Source: Thioalkalivibrio sp.
GTDB taxonomy: Bacteria > Pseudomonadota > Gammaproteobacteria > Ectothiorhodospirales > Ectothiorhodospiraceae
Reading direction: 5' to 3'
NCBI GenBank assembly: GCA_003550945.1
Contig: PULL01000305.1
Location: forward strand, 1 to 5,617
DNA length: 5,617 bases
The notes beneath the pieces are model-generated. The model saw nothing but the letters and a program-made list of their open reading frames with translations, was not told the DNA's origin and did not search any database. Each line of letters opens with the position of its first letter. Position 1 is the first letter of the stretch. Below are positions 1-5,617 of the stretch, piece by piece. The position numbers and the translations under genes are program-made.

Positions 1-13
1 ACGCTCTTCCGAT
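1..13. other. Residual Illumina adapter at contig end
   Basis: The bases ACGCTCTTCCGAT are identical to a 13-base stretch of the Illumina TruSeq universal adapter (which continues CT at its 3' end). Read on the minus strand this is ATCGGAAGAGCGT, the familiar adapter read-through start. It sits at the very edge of the window. The DusB reading frame that runs into it is family-like up to Gly-Tyr at residues 177-178, then becomes N-R-K-S, where DusB proteins normally continue with N-G-x-A-E-Y. I infer untrimmed adapter sequence, so these bases should not be treated as genomic. Confidence 0.9.
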
Positions 14-548
14 TGTATCCGCAGGCGCGGGTGCGGCCGTGGACGCTGATCATCCCCACGCCGGCAGCCTCGGCCAGGCGAGCAATCCGCACTGCATTCA
101 CCTGGTCGCGGTCGAGACCGAGGCGCATCTTCAGGGTTACCGGTACGGGCACCGCCGCTGTGAGTCCGGTCAGCAGCCGTTCCACCAGCGCCTCGTCGCC
201 CAGCAGCGCAGATCCTGCCGCCCGGCTGCAGACTTTCTTGGCCGGGCAACCCAGGTTCAGATCGATAATGTCGGCGCCCTGCGCCACGTTCTCCCGGGCG
301 GCCCGCGCCAGTGCGTCGGGATCATTGCCGAGTAGCTGCACGATCCTGGGTTCAGGTTCGTCACGGTGGTCCAGTCGATGGCGGCTCTTCGCGGTATTCC
401 AGAGTCGGGTATCCGACGTGACCATTTCCGAGACCGCGGCGCTGGCGCCGAGTCTTCTGCAAAGCGTTCGGAAGGGCCGGTCGCTGACCCCGGCCATTGG
501 GGCCAGGAACACCACCGGGTCAGGAAGCTCGTGGGCGCCCAGGATCAC
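1..548 (-). CDS. dusB: tRNA-dihydrouridine synthase B, N-terminal part (3' end missing)
   Basis: This FMN enzyme uses NADPH to reduce specific uridines of tRNA to dihydrouridine in the cytoplasm. About 178 genuine residues are present, against 321 in E. coli DusB, so only the N-terminal half of the TIM barrel is here. Visible motifs are LAPMAGVSDRPFR (15-27), VSEMV (39-43), the NLGCPAKKVC block (98-107) with the expected catalytic Cys101, AGSALL (111-116), VTLKMR (137-142) with the FMN-contacting Lys140, and HGRTRAC (170-176). The start is GTG at 546-548. It gives the usual opening (M-I-L-G...L-P-D-P) 19 bases after the DUF3426 stop, and no in-frame ATG lies before the LAPMAG motif. The usual RTGW is RLGL here. 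The family assignment is secure; DusB rather than DusA or DusC rests on the sequence and on the prmA-DUF3426-dusB order. The last 13 bases are adapter. Confidence 0.95.
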   Translation of the reverse strand, partial: MILGAHELPDPVVFLAPMAGVSDRPFRTLCRRLGASAAVSEMVTSDTRLWNTAKSRHRLDHRDEPEPRIVQLLGNDPDALARAARENVAQGADIIDLNLGCPAKKVCSRAAGSALLGDEALVERLLTGLTAAVPVPVTLKMRLGLDRDQVNAVRIARLAEAAGVGMISVHGRTRACGYNRKS

Positions 549-567
549 GTCGTGCGCCGCCTGCGGA

Positions 568-1326
568 TCACAGGGTACGCACCGAGATGCCCTCGACCGT
601 TTCGGCGGGCTCGTCGACGACCAGTCGCAGACGCCTGATCTCCCCGGGTTCCAGCATGCGGGCGGCTTCGACCGGATCCAGGTATTCGAGCGGCTCCCAA
701 CGCGCCTGCGCCAGCGTGCGCCCGAAACGGTCGGACAGCACCAGTTCCAGCGGCGGCCAGGGCTGCGGACGTTCGAGCGTGTTGGTGATCCGCATTTCCA
801 CCCGCAGCCAGCCCTGCGCCTGTGTGTCCAGATGCAGCCCGCCAATGTGCAGCGTTCCCGGTATGGGGCGGCGCAGATCCGGGCAGGGCAGCTGGCGGCA
901 GAGGGCATCGCTGAGCGCGGCGAGTTCGGGGTGGCTTGCGAGTGCCACGCGCTCGTGGATCAGGAACTGCAGGCTCAGCGTCCCAATCAGCGCAACGCCA
1001 AGGATGAGGCCGGTGATGCGCGGTATCCAGTTGCGCGCACGATCCACGAGCTGACGAATGGTCGTGAAGGCTGGACGCGCCGAGGTGGAACTCCGTGGTG
1101 GGGCCGGGCGCTCCGCCGCATCGGGACGCAGGGGGATCGGAGCCTGCAAGACTGGCACGGGCTCCATGCGCGCGCCGTCGCGCGGCAACCCGACGGCCTC
1201 GATCTCAAGGGCCGGAAAGAACGCGAACGCCCGCCCGCAGGCTTCGCAGCGCTGGCTGCCAGGGCTGCGGCCCGGCTGGTAGCGGATCGCGTGACCCGTG
1301 CCGCAGTGCGGACAGCGAACGATCAT
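568..1326 (-). CDS. Zinc-ribbon and DUF3426 domain membrane protein
   Basis: This is a 252-residue protein of unknown function. An N-terminal MJ0042-type zinc ribbon has four cysteines in two CxxC pairs (Cys5/Cys8 in CPHC, Cys27/Cys30 in CEAC). A Pro/Ala/Arg-rich, probably disordered linker follows (about 48-85), then one hydrophobic segment (about 104-123, ITGLILGVALIGTLSLQFLI). The C-terminal DUF3426 domain (about 125-252) shows the family's C-x4-C pair (Cys143, Cys148) and a beta-rich region that would lie outside the cytoplasm if the zinc ribbon is inside. The ATG is supported because the zinc ribbon begins immediately (M-I-V-R-C-P-H-C). No good Shine-Dalgarno is visible. It lies 48 bases after prmA and 19 before dusB, the position this family usually occupies in Beta- and Gammaproteobacteria. 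The zinc ribbon could be regulatory or structural; no function can be assigned. Confidence 0.88.
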   Translation of the reverse strand: MIVRCPHCGTGHAIRYQPGRSPGSQRCEACGRAFAFFPALEIEAVGLPRDGARMEPVPVLQAPIPLRPDAAERPAPPRSSTSARPAFTTIRQLVDRARNWIPRITGLILGVALIGTLSLQFLIHERVALASHPELAALSDALCRQLPCPDLRRPIPGTLHIGGLHLDTQAQGWLRVEMRITNTLERPQPWPPLELVLSDRFGRTLAQARWEPLEYLDPVEAARMLEPGEIRRLRLVVDEPAETVEGISVRTL

Positions 1327-1374
1327 GCCGGCGGCCCGGTGCGGTCGAAGCGGCGTCCGTGGGCCGTGGCCGGA

Positions 1375-2247
1375 TCAGCGCCGGCGCCCATCGAGCAGGA
1401 CCCAGCCATCGCGTTCCGCACCGATGCCAATGTCGAAGTCATCGCGATAGGCTGCCATGACTTCTTCGGCCTGCCAATCCAGCAGGCCGGCCAGCAGCAG
1501 ACGGCCTCCGGGTCGCGCACTGCGCGCCAGGGTGGGAGCGAGCGCGACCAGGGGAGCAGCCAGGAGGTTGGCCAGAATCAGGTCGAAACCGGCGGCAGGT
1601 GGCTTTGCATCCGGTAGCAGCGTCTCGAGCGCATCCGGGCCGATGCCGTTTCGTTCGGCGTTGCGGCGGGTGGCCTGCAGCGCCTGGGGATCGATGTCCA
1701 CACCCAGCGCACGGGCAGCCCCCAGTTTCAGTGCGGCGATCGCGAGGATGCCGGAACCGCAGCCGTAATCCAGAACGCTTTGCCCTCGCGGTGGCGCCTC
1801 TGCCAGTGCCGCCAGGCACATCGCGGTGGTGGGATGGCTGCCGGTACCAAACGCGAGGCCGGGGTCCAGGTGCACGAACACCCCGCCCGCCACGTCCGGC
1901 AGAGGTTCCCAGGAAGGTATGATCCAAAGATCGCCGCCACAGTGGATCCGGGTGAGCCCGGCGAGCCCGGCCCGTACCCAGTCCTGTTCCTCGATTGGGC
2001 TAAGCCGGGACGGTGGCTGGTTTTCTGCGAGAGCCGCTGCGGCGATCTCCGCCTGCAGGCGTTCCGCGAAGATGGCCTTCACCAGCACCGCCGTCCAGAG
2101 CGGGTGGGCGCCGGGTGGCGGTTCGAACAGCGGTTCGTCGCCTGCGTCGCATAATTCCACGCTGACGGCCCCGAGCTCGAAGAGCCGCTGCTCGATCGCC
2201 TGCGCCTGGTCCGCCGCCGTCTCCAGTTCGAGTTCGGTCAGGCTCAC
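1375..2247 (-). CDS. prmA: Ribosomal protein L11 methyltransferase
   Basis: This SAM-dependent enzyme methylates ribosomal protein L11 in the cytoplasm. The product is 290 residues (E. coli PrmA has 293). The N-terminal L11-recognition domain covers about 1-60, with the typical FELGAVSVE and [10 protein letters not shown] segments. The methyltransferase domain shows [15 protein letters not shown] (127-141), SAM motif [19 protein letters not shown] (160-177), [18 protein letters not shown] (184-201) and the catalytic-site strand [11 protein letters not shown] (223-233). The chosen start is GTG at 2245-2247. It gives [10 protein letters not shown], like the family N-terminus, and overlaps the accC stop as GTGA, which implies translational coupling. 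A longer in-frame reading from an upstream ATG only runs through out-of-frame accC sequence and was rejected. Oddity: the usual W-x3-F-x-P stretch after the conserved DW is replaced by GLAGLTR (94-100). Confidence 0.96.
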   Translation of the reverse strand: MSLTELELETAADQAQAIEQRLFELGAVSVELCDAGDEPLFEPPPGAHPLWTAVLVKAIFAERLQAEIAAAALAENQPPSRLSPIEEQDWVRAGLAGLTRIHCGGDLWIIPSWEPLPDVAGGVFVHLDPGLAFGTGSHPTTAMCLAALAEAPPRGQSVLDYGCGSGILAIAALKLGAARALGVDIDPQALQATRRNAERNGIGPDALETLLPDAKPPAAGFDLILANLLAAPLVALAPTLARSARPGGRLLLAGLLDWQAEEVMAAYRDDFDIGIGAERDGWVLLDGRRR

Positions 2248-3590
2248 GTGCTGGTTTTCAGCCTCTTTTCCAGGTAATGGATGTTGGTGCCGCCACGCTG
2301 GAAATTCGCATCGTTCATCAGGTCGATGTGCAGCGGGATGTTGGTCTTGATGCCGTCGATCACGATCTCGCCGAGCGCTCCCCGCATCCGGGCAATCGCG
2401 ATTTCGCGTGTGGGGCCGTAGGCAATGAGCTTCGCGACCATCGAGTCGTAATACTGGGGCACGGTGTAGCCGTTGTAGAGGTGGGTGTCCACGCGGATTC
2501 CCGGGCCTCCGGGGGCGTGGTACTGGGTGACCGTTCCAGGGCTGGGGAAGAACTTCACCGGATCCTCCGCGTTGATGCGGCACTCGATTGCGTGACCGTG
2601 GATACGCAGGTCCGACTGCGAGACGGACAGCGGTTCGCCCGCGGCGATCCGGATCTGCTCGCGGACCAGGTCCACGCCGGTGACTTCCTCGGTAATCGGA
2701 TGCTCGACCTGGATCCGGGTGTTCATCTCCATGAAGAAGAAGCGGCCGTTCTCGAACAGGAATTCGAAGGTGCCGGCGCCCCGGTAACCGATTTCGAGGC
2801 AGGCCCGGTTCAGGCGCTCGATCATTTCCTCGCGCTGTTCCGGCGTGATGCCCGGTGCCGGCGCCTCCTCGATCACTTTCTGGTGCCGGCGCTGCATCGA
2901 GCAGTCCCGCTCGCCGAGGCAGACGGCGTTCCCCTGCGTGTCGGCCAGCACCTGGAACTCCACGTGGCGCGGGTGTTCCAGGTACTTTTCCATGTACAGC
3001 GCGTCATTCGCAAAGGCCTGGCGCGCCTCGGTCCGCGTGAGTGCGATCGCGCTGAGCAACGCGCCTTCGGTGTGAACCACGCGCATACCGCGGCCGCCGC
3101 CACCGCCCGAGGCCTTGACGATTACCGGGTAGCCGATCTCCGCAGCCAGCCGCATGTTCTCGTCGGGGTCGTCGCCGAGGGCCCCTTCGGAGCCCGGCAC
3201 GCAGGGGACGCCCGCTGCGATCATCGCGTTCTTCGCCGAAACCTTGTCGCCCATCAGGCGTATGGTCTCGGCCCGTGGGCCGACAAAGGCGAATCCGCTC
3301 GACTCCACCCGTTCGGCAAAGTCCGCGTTCTCGGACAGAAAACCGTAGCCTGGGTGGATCGCTCCGGAGTCGGTGACCTCGGCCGCCGAGATGATCGCCG
3401 GGACATTCAGATAGCTGTCGGTGGACGACGCCGGTCCGATGCAGACGGATTCGTCCGCCAGTCGAACGTGCTTCAGGTCCCGGTCGGCTTCCGAGTGCAC
3501 GGCCACGGTGGCGATCCCCATCTCCCGACAGGCGCGCAGAATGCGCAGTGCGATCTCCCCGCGGTTCGCGATCAGGATTTTTTCCAGCAT
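2244..3590 (-). CDS. accC: Acetyl-CoA carboxylase, biotin carboxylase subunit
   Basis: This ATP-grasp enzyme carboxylates biotin carried on AccB, using ATP and bicarbonate, in the first half-reaction of acetyl-CoA carboxylase (fatty-acid synthesis). It is 448 residues, one fewer than E. coli AccC, and keeps the same numbering for the known active-site residues: Lys116, Lys159, His209, Lys238, Glu276, Glu288, Asn290, Arg292, Glu296 and Arg338. Other landmarks are [14 protein letters not shown] (4-17), [10 protein letters not shown] (79-88), the glycine-rich loop [11 protein letters not shown] (159-169) and [10 protein letters not shown] (289-298). The start is ATG at 3588-3590, giving the standard [12 protein letters not shown]. 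Another ATG five bases upstream is out of frame. A GGGG run about 8 bases upstream is the only SD-like sequence. It follows accB by 32 bases and overlaps prmA. It appears complete and functional. Confidence 0.99.
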   Translation of the reverse strand: MLEKILIANRGEIALRILRACREMGIATVAVHSEADRDLKHVRLADESVCIGPASSTDSYLNVPAIISAAEVTDSGAIHPGYGFLSENADFAERVESSGFAFVGPRAETIRLMGDKVSAKNAMIAAGVPCVPGSEGALGDDPDENMRLAAEIGYPVIVKASGGGGGRGMRVVHTEGALLSAIALTRTEARQAFANDALYMEKYLEHPRHVEFQVLADTQGNAVCLGERDCSMQRRHQKVIEEAPAPGITPEQREEMIERLNRACLEIGYRGAGTFEFLFENGRFFFMEMNTRIQVEHPITEEVTGVDLVREQIRIAAGEPLSVSQSDLRIHGHAIECRINAEDPVKFFPSPGTVTQYHAPGGPGIRVDTHLYNGYTVPQYYDSMVAKLIAYGPTREIAIARMRGALGEIVIDGIKTNIPLHIDLMNDANFQRGGTNIHYLEKRLKTST

Positions 3591-3622
3591 GCCATGCCCC
3601 GTGTGTTTCCGTCCGCCAGCCT

Positions 3623-4081
3623 TCAGTCGATGATGAATAACGGTTGCCCGTATTCCACCGGGTGGCCGTTTTCGACCAGCGCGTCACGAATCGTGCCGGC
3701 CTTGTCGGCTTCGATCGGGTTCAGCATCTTCATCGCCTCGATGATGCACAGGGTGTCTCCGACCTCCACTGCGGAACCGACTTCGACGAAAGGTGACGCC
3801 CCGGGGCTTGGGGCCCGGTAGAAGGTGCCGACCATTGGCGCAGTCACCCGGTGCCCCGGCACCTCCGCCGGTTCGGCCGCCGGGGGTGCCGCCGGAGCCG
3901 GCGCGGCGCTCACCGCGGGCGGCGGCGCAGGCGCCATCATCGGTGGGGCGATGTAGGCCGTCTGCGCTCCTGGCGCATGGCGGGTGATGCGCACGGACTC
4001 CTCGCCCTCGTGGATCTCGATCTCGTTGATCCCGCTTTCTTCCAGCAGATCGATCAATTTCTTGACCTTGCGAATGTCCAT
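3623..4081 (-). CDS. accB: Acetyl-CoA carboxylase, biotin carboxyl carrier protein
   Basis: AccB carries the biotin that AccC carboxylates and that the AccAD carboxyltransferase uses to make malonyl-CoA. The product is 152 residues (E. coli has 156). An N-terminal segment (1-35, [21 protein letters not shown]...) is the usual AccC-association and dimerisation region. An Ala/Pro-rich flexible linker follows (about 43-75). The biotinyl domain (78-152) holds [14 protein letters not shown] with the 'thumb' loop typical of AccB (about 89-97), and the biotinylation motif EAMKM with acceptor Lys118. Biotin would be attached by BirA. The ATG at 4079-4081 is fixed by the conserved N-terminus and by a GAGGAG Shine-Dalgarno inside the end of aroQ. 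The gene starts 6 bases after the aroQ stop and is followed by accC after 32 bases. Confidence 0.99.
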   Translation of the reverse strand: MDIRKVKKLIDLLEESGINEIEIHEGEESVRITRHAPGAQTAYIAPPMMAPAPPPAVSAAPAPAAPPAAEPAEVPGHRVTAPMVGTFYRAPSPGASPFVEVGSAVEVGDTLCIIEAMKMLNPIEADKAGTIRDALVENGHPVEYGQPLFIID

Positions 4082-4087
4082 GATGAA

Positions 4088-4531
4088 CTAACGCTCCTCG
4101 ATGGCTGCAATGGCGGCGTCCAGCGCCAGCCGGTAACCGGTGGTTCCGAGACCCGTGATGGTCCCCGATGCAATGTCCGCGAGGTAGGAGTGCCGACGGA
4201 ACGGCTCACGGGCATGGACGTTACTGATGTGGATCTCGATGAACGGGATGGCCACTCCCAGCAACGCATCGCGCAGGCTCACGCTGGTGTGGGTCAGTCC
4301 GCCCGGGTTGATCAGGATCCACGCAACTGCCTCGCCCGCGGCTGCGTGAATGCGATCGATCAGGGCGCCCTCGTGGTTGCTCTGGAAGCAGTTGAGCCGG
4401 TGCCCCGCGCGTTGAGCCTGAGCGCAGAGTCCCGCCTCCAGTTCGTCGAGCGTCTTCTGGCCATAACGCTCCGGCTCACGGCTCCCGAGCAGGTTCAGGT
4501 TGGGGCCGTTCAAAAGCAGGAGTTCAGCCAT
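4088..4531 (-). CDS. aroQ: Type II 3-dehydroquinate dehydratase
   Basis: AroQ dehydrates 3-dehydroquinate to 3-dehydroshikimate, the third step of the shikimate pathway to aromatic amino acids, in the cytoplasm. The 147-residue length is typical of the small dodecameric type II enzymes, unrelated to the type I AroD of E. coli. Visible motifs are [17 protein letters not shown] (4-20), the flexible lid with catalytic Arg18 and Tyr23 (REPERYG), QSNHEG (50-55), [10 protein letters not shown] (74-83) with Asn75 and His81, and IEIHISN (98-104) with the catalytic His101, followed by Arg108 and Arg112. The ATG at 4529-4531 gives the standard [13 protein letters not shown]. The bases before it (CCCACTCCAC) contain no recognisable Shine-Dalgarno. 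It is the first gene after the largest gap and so probably the first of the aroQ-accB-accC unit. Its position next to accB is common in gammaproteobacteria that carry aroQ. Confidence 0.98.
   Translation of the reverse strand: MAELLLLNGPNLNLLGSREPERYGQKTLDELEAGLCAQAQRAGHRLNCFQSNHEGALIDRIHAAAGEAVAWILINPGGLTHTSVSLRDALLGVAIPFIEIHISNVHAREPFRRHSYLADIASGTITGLGTTGYRLALDAAIAAIEER
4094..4099 (-). promoter_or_regulatory. Shine-Dalgarno of accB inside aroQ
   Basis: On the minus strand GAGGAG lies in the last codons of aroQ, 12 bases before the accB ATG. It is the best ribosome-binding sequence in the window. The spacing is longer than the optimum, but because it overlaps the aroQ terminus, accB translation is probably coupled to aroQ translation (inference). 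Confidence 0.6.
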
Positions 4532-4573
4532 GTGGAGTGGGTATCGGTAACGATTTGGTCGGGAATCTGTGGG

Positions 4574-4596
4574 AAACGTGCAACAATTTCACGTTT
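4574..4596. repeat. Inverted repeat in the aroQ leader, possible operator
   Basis: AAACGTG (4574-4580) and CACGTTT (4590-4596) are perfect 7-base inverted arms separated by 9 bases (CAACAATTT). Counting two further bases outward, the arms are 9 bases with one mismatch. The repeat is AT-richer than its surroundings and lies 35-57 bases before the aroQ start, just downstream of the candidate promoter. The arm spacing (16 bases centre to centre) would suit a dimeric regulator or an RNA hairpin in the 5' leader. The repeat itself is seen directly; an operator role is inference, and I cannot match it to a named regulator. Confidence 0.5.
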
Positions 4597-4598
4597 TC

Positions 4599-4610
4599 AA
4601 TCCCGGGATT
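4599..4610. repeat. 12-bp perfect palindrome AATCCCGGGATT
   Basis: AATCCCGGGATT equals its own reverse complement. It partly overlaps the candidate -10 element of the aroQ promoter and covers the region where transcription would begin. The gap contains a near-copy of its right half: CGGGATTCTG at 4604-4613 and CGGGAATCTG at 4560-4569 match at 9 of 10 bases. It may be a protein-binding site; a chance palindrome is not excluded. Confidence 0.4.
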
Positions 4611-4637
4611 CTGCCGCAGGGGGGCGGCATCTGTCCA
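4608..4637 (-). promoter_or_regulatory. Candidate sigma-70 promoter of aroQ-accB-accC
   Basis: On the minus strand TGGACA (4632-4637, five of six bases of the -35 consensus) is followed after 18 bases by CAGAAT (4608-4613, four of six of the -10 consensus). Transcription would begin near 4600, giving a leader of about 70 bases before aroQ. This is the best hexamer pair I could find in the gap, but the -10 lacks its first T and the spacer is very GC-rich. A promoter in this gap is expected, because it is the longest one before the closely packed genes. The exact site is a moderate guess. Confidence 0.35.
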
Positions 4638-4762
4638 GCCGTCCTGGCCCGGAATCGGGCCGTGAATGGCTCGTCAACAGAGCCGCTGGAAGGGTTTCCG
4701 AACGGCGTACCGCACCCACGGCCGAGAGGATCGGGCGCCGCTACCCGGACTGCGAACGGGCC

Positions 4763-5344
4763 TCAGAGGTGACGCTGCAGCCAGGCGTCCAGATCGGCTT
4801 CGGTGACCTCGCCTCGATGCACCTCGCGCACGAAGCCGTCCCGGTCGATGATCACCGTGTAGGGGAGTGCGCCGATCCGGTTCCCGTATTCGCGCCCCAC
4901 CGCGATGGCGTCGCCCTGCCCGATCAGCACCGGGAATTCGATGCCGTACTCATTGACGAAGGCCCGGGTGTCGTCGAGTTCATCCACCGCGACCGCGACG
5001 ATGGTGAAGCCCTGGTCGGCGTAGCGCTCGAAGCGCTGCTGGAACATCGGCATTTCTTTCTTGCAGGGTGGGCACCAGGTGGCCCAGAAATTCAGCAGGA
5101 CCAGGTCGCCGTCCCACTCGCTGAGCAGTCGGGTGCGGCCCTCGAGGTCGGGCAACGCAAAGTCCACCCGTCGCAGGACCGCATTCTTGGCGGCAGCCGG
5201 GTCTGCCTGCAACGCCTCCGGATCCCCGGTCGGCGCCGCCGCAACATCCGGGGCCCCGCCTGCGCTGAGCGTCAGCAGCGCGAGGCCGGTAGTGGCGGCG
5301 ACCGAAAGGCTGCGTGACCGGTGGGGGGCCGCGTTAGCGCTCAT
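4763..5344 (-). CDS. Secreted TlpA/ResA-type thioredoxin-fold protein
   Basis: This 193-residue protein is probably a periplasmic thiol-disulfide oxidoreductase of the TlpA/ResA/DsbE-like group. The N-terminus has basic residues (HRSRS, 8-12), a hydrophobic core (about 13-28) and a plausible signal-peptidase site after the Ala35-Ala37 run. There is no lipobox cysteine. The redoxin domain (about 60-193) shows VLLNFWATWCPPC (82-94) with active-site Cys91 and Cys94, VAVAVDE (116-122) and the cis-proline ALPYTVIIDRDG (159-170, Pro161). These proteins reduce cysteines of exported substrates such as apocytochrome c. The actual partner is unknown, and electrons could come from the adjacent DsbD-like protein (inference). 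The ATG at 5342-5344 is the only start that leaves a complete signal peptide. AGGA 12 bases upstream or AGGG 2 bases upstream are imperfect ribosome sites. A 231-base gap separates it from aroQ. Confidence 0.9.
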   Translation of the reverse strand: MSANAAPHRSRSLSVAATTGLALLTLSAGGAPDVAAAPTGDPEALQADPAAAKNAVLRRVDFALPDLEGRTRLLSEWDGDLVLLNFWATWCPPCKKEMPMFQQRFERYADQGFTIVAVAVDELDDTRAFVNEYGIEFPVLIGQGDAIAVGREYGNRIGALPYTVIIDRDGFVREVHRGEVTEADLDAWLQRHL

Positions 5345-5395
5345 GACCCTGGGTGGTCCTGAATGACACAGCTAGCCACTGGAGGCCACCGGATC

Positions 5396-5462
5396 ACACG
5401 GTTTGACACGGATACAGGCGTTATTTCTGGTCACCTTCGTGTCCATCCGCGCCGAACCGTGT
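5396..5462. repeat. Imperfect 18-bp inverted repeat with CACGG units
   Basis: The left arm ACACGGTTTGACACGGAT (5396-5413) and the reverse complement of the right arm (5445-5462, ACACGGTTCGGCGCGGAT) match at 15 of 18 positions, and all three differences are transitions. The arms are separated by 31 bases. Each arm contains two CACGG-like units 10 bases apart, and further copies lie just outside the right arm on the minus strand (CCACGGAAGAACACGG) and inside the spacer (GACACGAAGG). The element fills most of the gap between the DsbD-like stop and the thioredoxin start. It resembles dispersed intergenic repeats built from CACGGA/CACGAAGG-type units in many bacterial genomes. Whether it is a repeat in this genome cannot be told from one copy. 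Confidence 0.5.
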
Positions 5463-5489
5463 TCTTCCGTGGTTGCAGGTTCGCGTGGA

Positions 5490-5617
5490 TCACGGCCGGG
5501 CCCCGATCGCCTGATCGACGTGCGCGAGGAAGCGCTCCGGGTTGAGGTAGCCGACCACGCGGCGGTGCCGGAGCTCCTGACCATCGGCGTCGTAGAACAC
5601 CATCGCCGGAGGGCCGA
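5490..5617 (-). CDS. C-terminus of a DsbD-like thiol-disulfide interchange protein (5' end missing)
   Basis: Only the final 41 residues and the TGA stop are present; the gene continues beyond the window. The fragment reads GPPAMVFYDADGQELRHRRV and then a VVGYLNPERFLAHVDQ-type helix. This is the end of a thioredoxin fold: the cis-proline region (G-P-P), a beta hairpin with D-A-D-G-Q-E, a V-V-G-Y strand and the terminal helix. It matches the C-terminal (gamma) domain of DsbD, which passes electrons from the cytoplasm to periplasmic thiol proteins. DsbD commonly lies upstream of aroQ-accB in related genomes. The CxxC and membrane domains are out of view, so a soluble thioredoxin-like protein with the same ending (for example SoxW-type) is possible. 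It ends 145 bases before the thioredoxin gene. Confidence 0.7.
   Translation of the reverse strand, partial: GPPAMVFYDADGQELRHRRVVGYLNPERFLAHVDQAIGARP

Noticed and set aside
13..1617. Long plus-strand open frame of 534 codons opposite dusB, DUF3426 and prmA
   Set aside because: It is antisense to three genes with clear family motifs. Its translation is low-complexity Arg/Ala/Gly-rich with no recognisable domain, as expected for a shadow frame in GC-rich DNA, and it begins within the adapter region.
2248..2583. N-terminal extension of PrmA to an upstream in-frame ATG
   Set aside because: The added residues are an out-of-frame reading of accC and do not resemble PrmA. Family alignment places the start at the GTG at 2247.
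2277..3821. Long plus-strand open frame opposite accC and accB
   Set aside because: The minus strand encodes AccC with every known active-site residue in place; the plus frame has no domain resemblance.
4568..4576. DnaA-box-like sequence on the minus strand (TTTCCCACA)
   Set aside because: It matches TTATCCACA at only 7 of 9 bases, is a single copy, and has no origin genes nearby.
4646..4661. Hairpin GGCCCG-GAAT-CGGGCC as an intrinsic terminator for the thioredoxin gene
   Set aside because: The 6-base stem is perfect, but no T-run follows on the minus strand, and stems of this size are expected by chance in GC-rich sequence.
3851..5317. Long plus-strand open frame of 488 codons across accB, aroQ, the gap and the thioredoxin gene
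   Set aside because: It is antisense to three well-supported genes and lacks recognisable motifs; open frames of this length are common opposite GC-rich genes.
5486..5496. Short inverted repeat CGTG-GAT-CACG at the stop of the DsbD-like gene
   Set aside because: A four-base stem with a three-base loop and no T-tract is too weak to call a terminator.
1..5617. A previously undescribed multi-gene system (defence, mobile element, biosynthetic cluster)
   Set aside because: Every coding region belongs to a known housekeeping or redox family in a familiar gammaproteobacterial order. There are no transposase, phage, toxin-antitoxin or CRISPR signals.

Overview
The window comes from a GC-rich genome and holds a dense, entirely minus-strand housekeeping locus. 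The gene order, read in the direction of transcription from high to low coordinate, is: end of a DsbD-like thiol-disulfide protein, a TlpA/ResA-type thioredoxin, aroQ, accB, accC, prmA, a zinc-ribbon/DUF3426 membrane protein, and dusB. This order, in particular aroQ-accB-accC-prmA-DUF3426-dusB, is typical of Gammaproteobacteria. The high GC and the use of a type II dehydroquinase suggest a lineage such as the Chromatiales/Ectothiorhodospiraceae or a relative; that placement is inference from synteny and composition only.

Layout. Positions 5490-5617 are the last 41 codons of the DsbD-like protein. Positions 5345-5489 are a non-coding gap carrying an imperfect 18-bp inverted repeat built from CACGG-type units. 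Positions 4763-5344 encode a secreted thioredoxin with a WCPPC active site. Positions 4532-4762 are the longest gap (231 bases). It holds a candidate sigma-70 promoter, a 12-bp perfect palindrome and a 7-bp-arm inverted repeat, and is the likely control region of the downstream run. Positions 4088-4531 (aroQ), 3623-4081 (accB), 2244-3590 (accC), 1375-2247 (prmA), 568-1326 (DUF3426) and 1-548 (dusB, cut off) follow with gaps of 48 bases or less, so they are probably one transcription unit. accC and prmA overlap by a GTGA.

How the genes work together. AccB and AccC are the biotin carrier and biotin carboxylase halves of acetyl-CoA carboxylase, the first committed step of fatty-acid synthesis. 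AroQ performs the third step of the shikimate pathway. PrmA methylates ribosomal protein L11, and DusB reduces uridines in tRNA, so the downstream end serves the translation apparatus. The two thioredoxin-fold proteins upstream handle periplasmic thiol chemistry. I see no mobile element, RNA gene, CRISPR array or evident novel system.

The strongest unexpected signal is technical. The first 13 bases are identical to the 3' part of the standard Illumina adapter, and the DusB reading frame stops resembling its family exactly there, so this is the untrimmed end of an assembled contig. Biologically, the most interesting points are the dyad-rich leader of aroQ, the inverted repeat upstream of the thioredoxin gene, and an unusually altered motif in PrmA.
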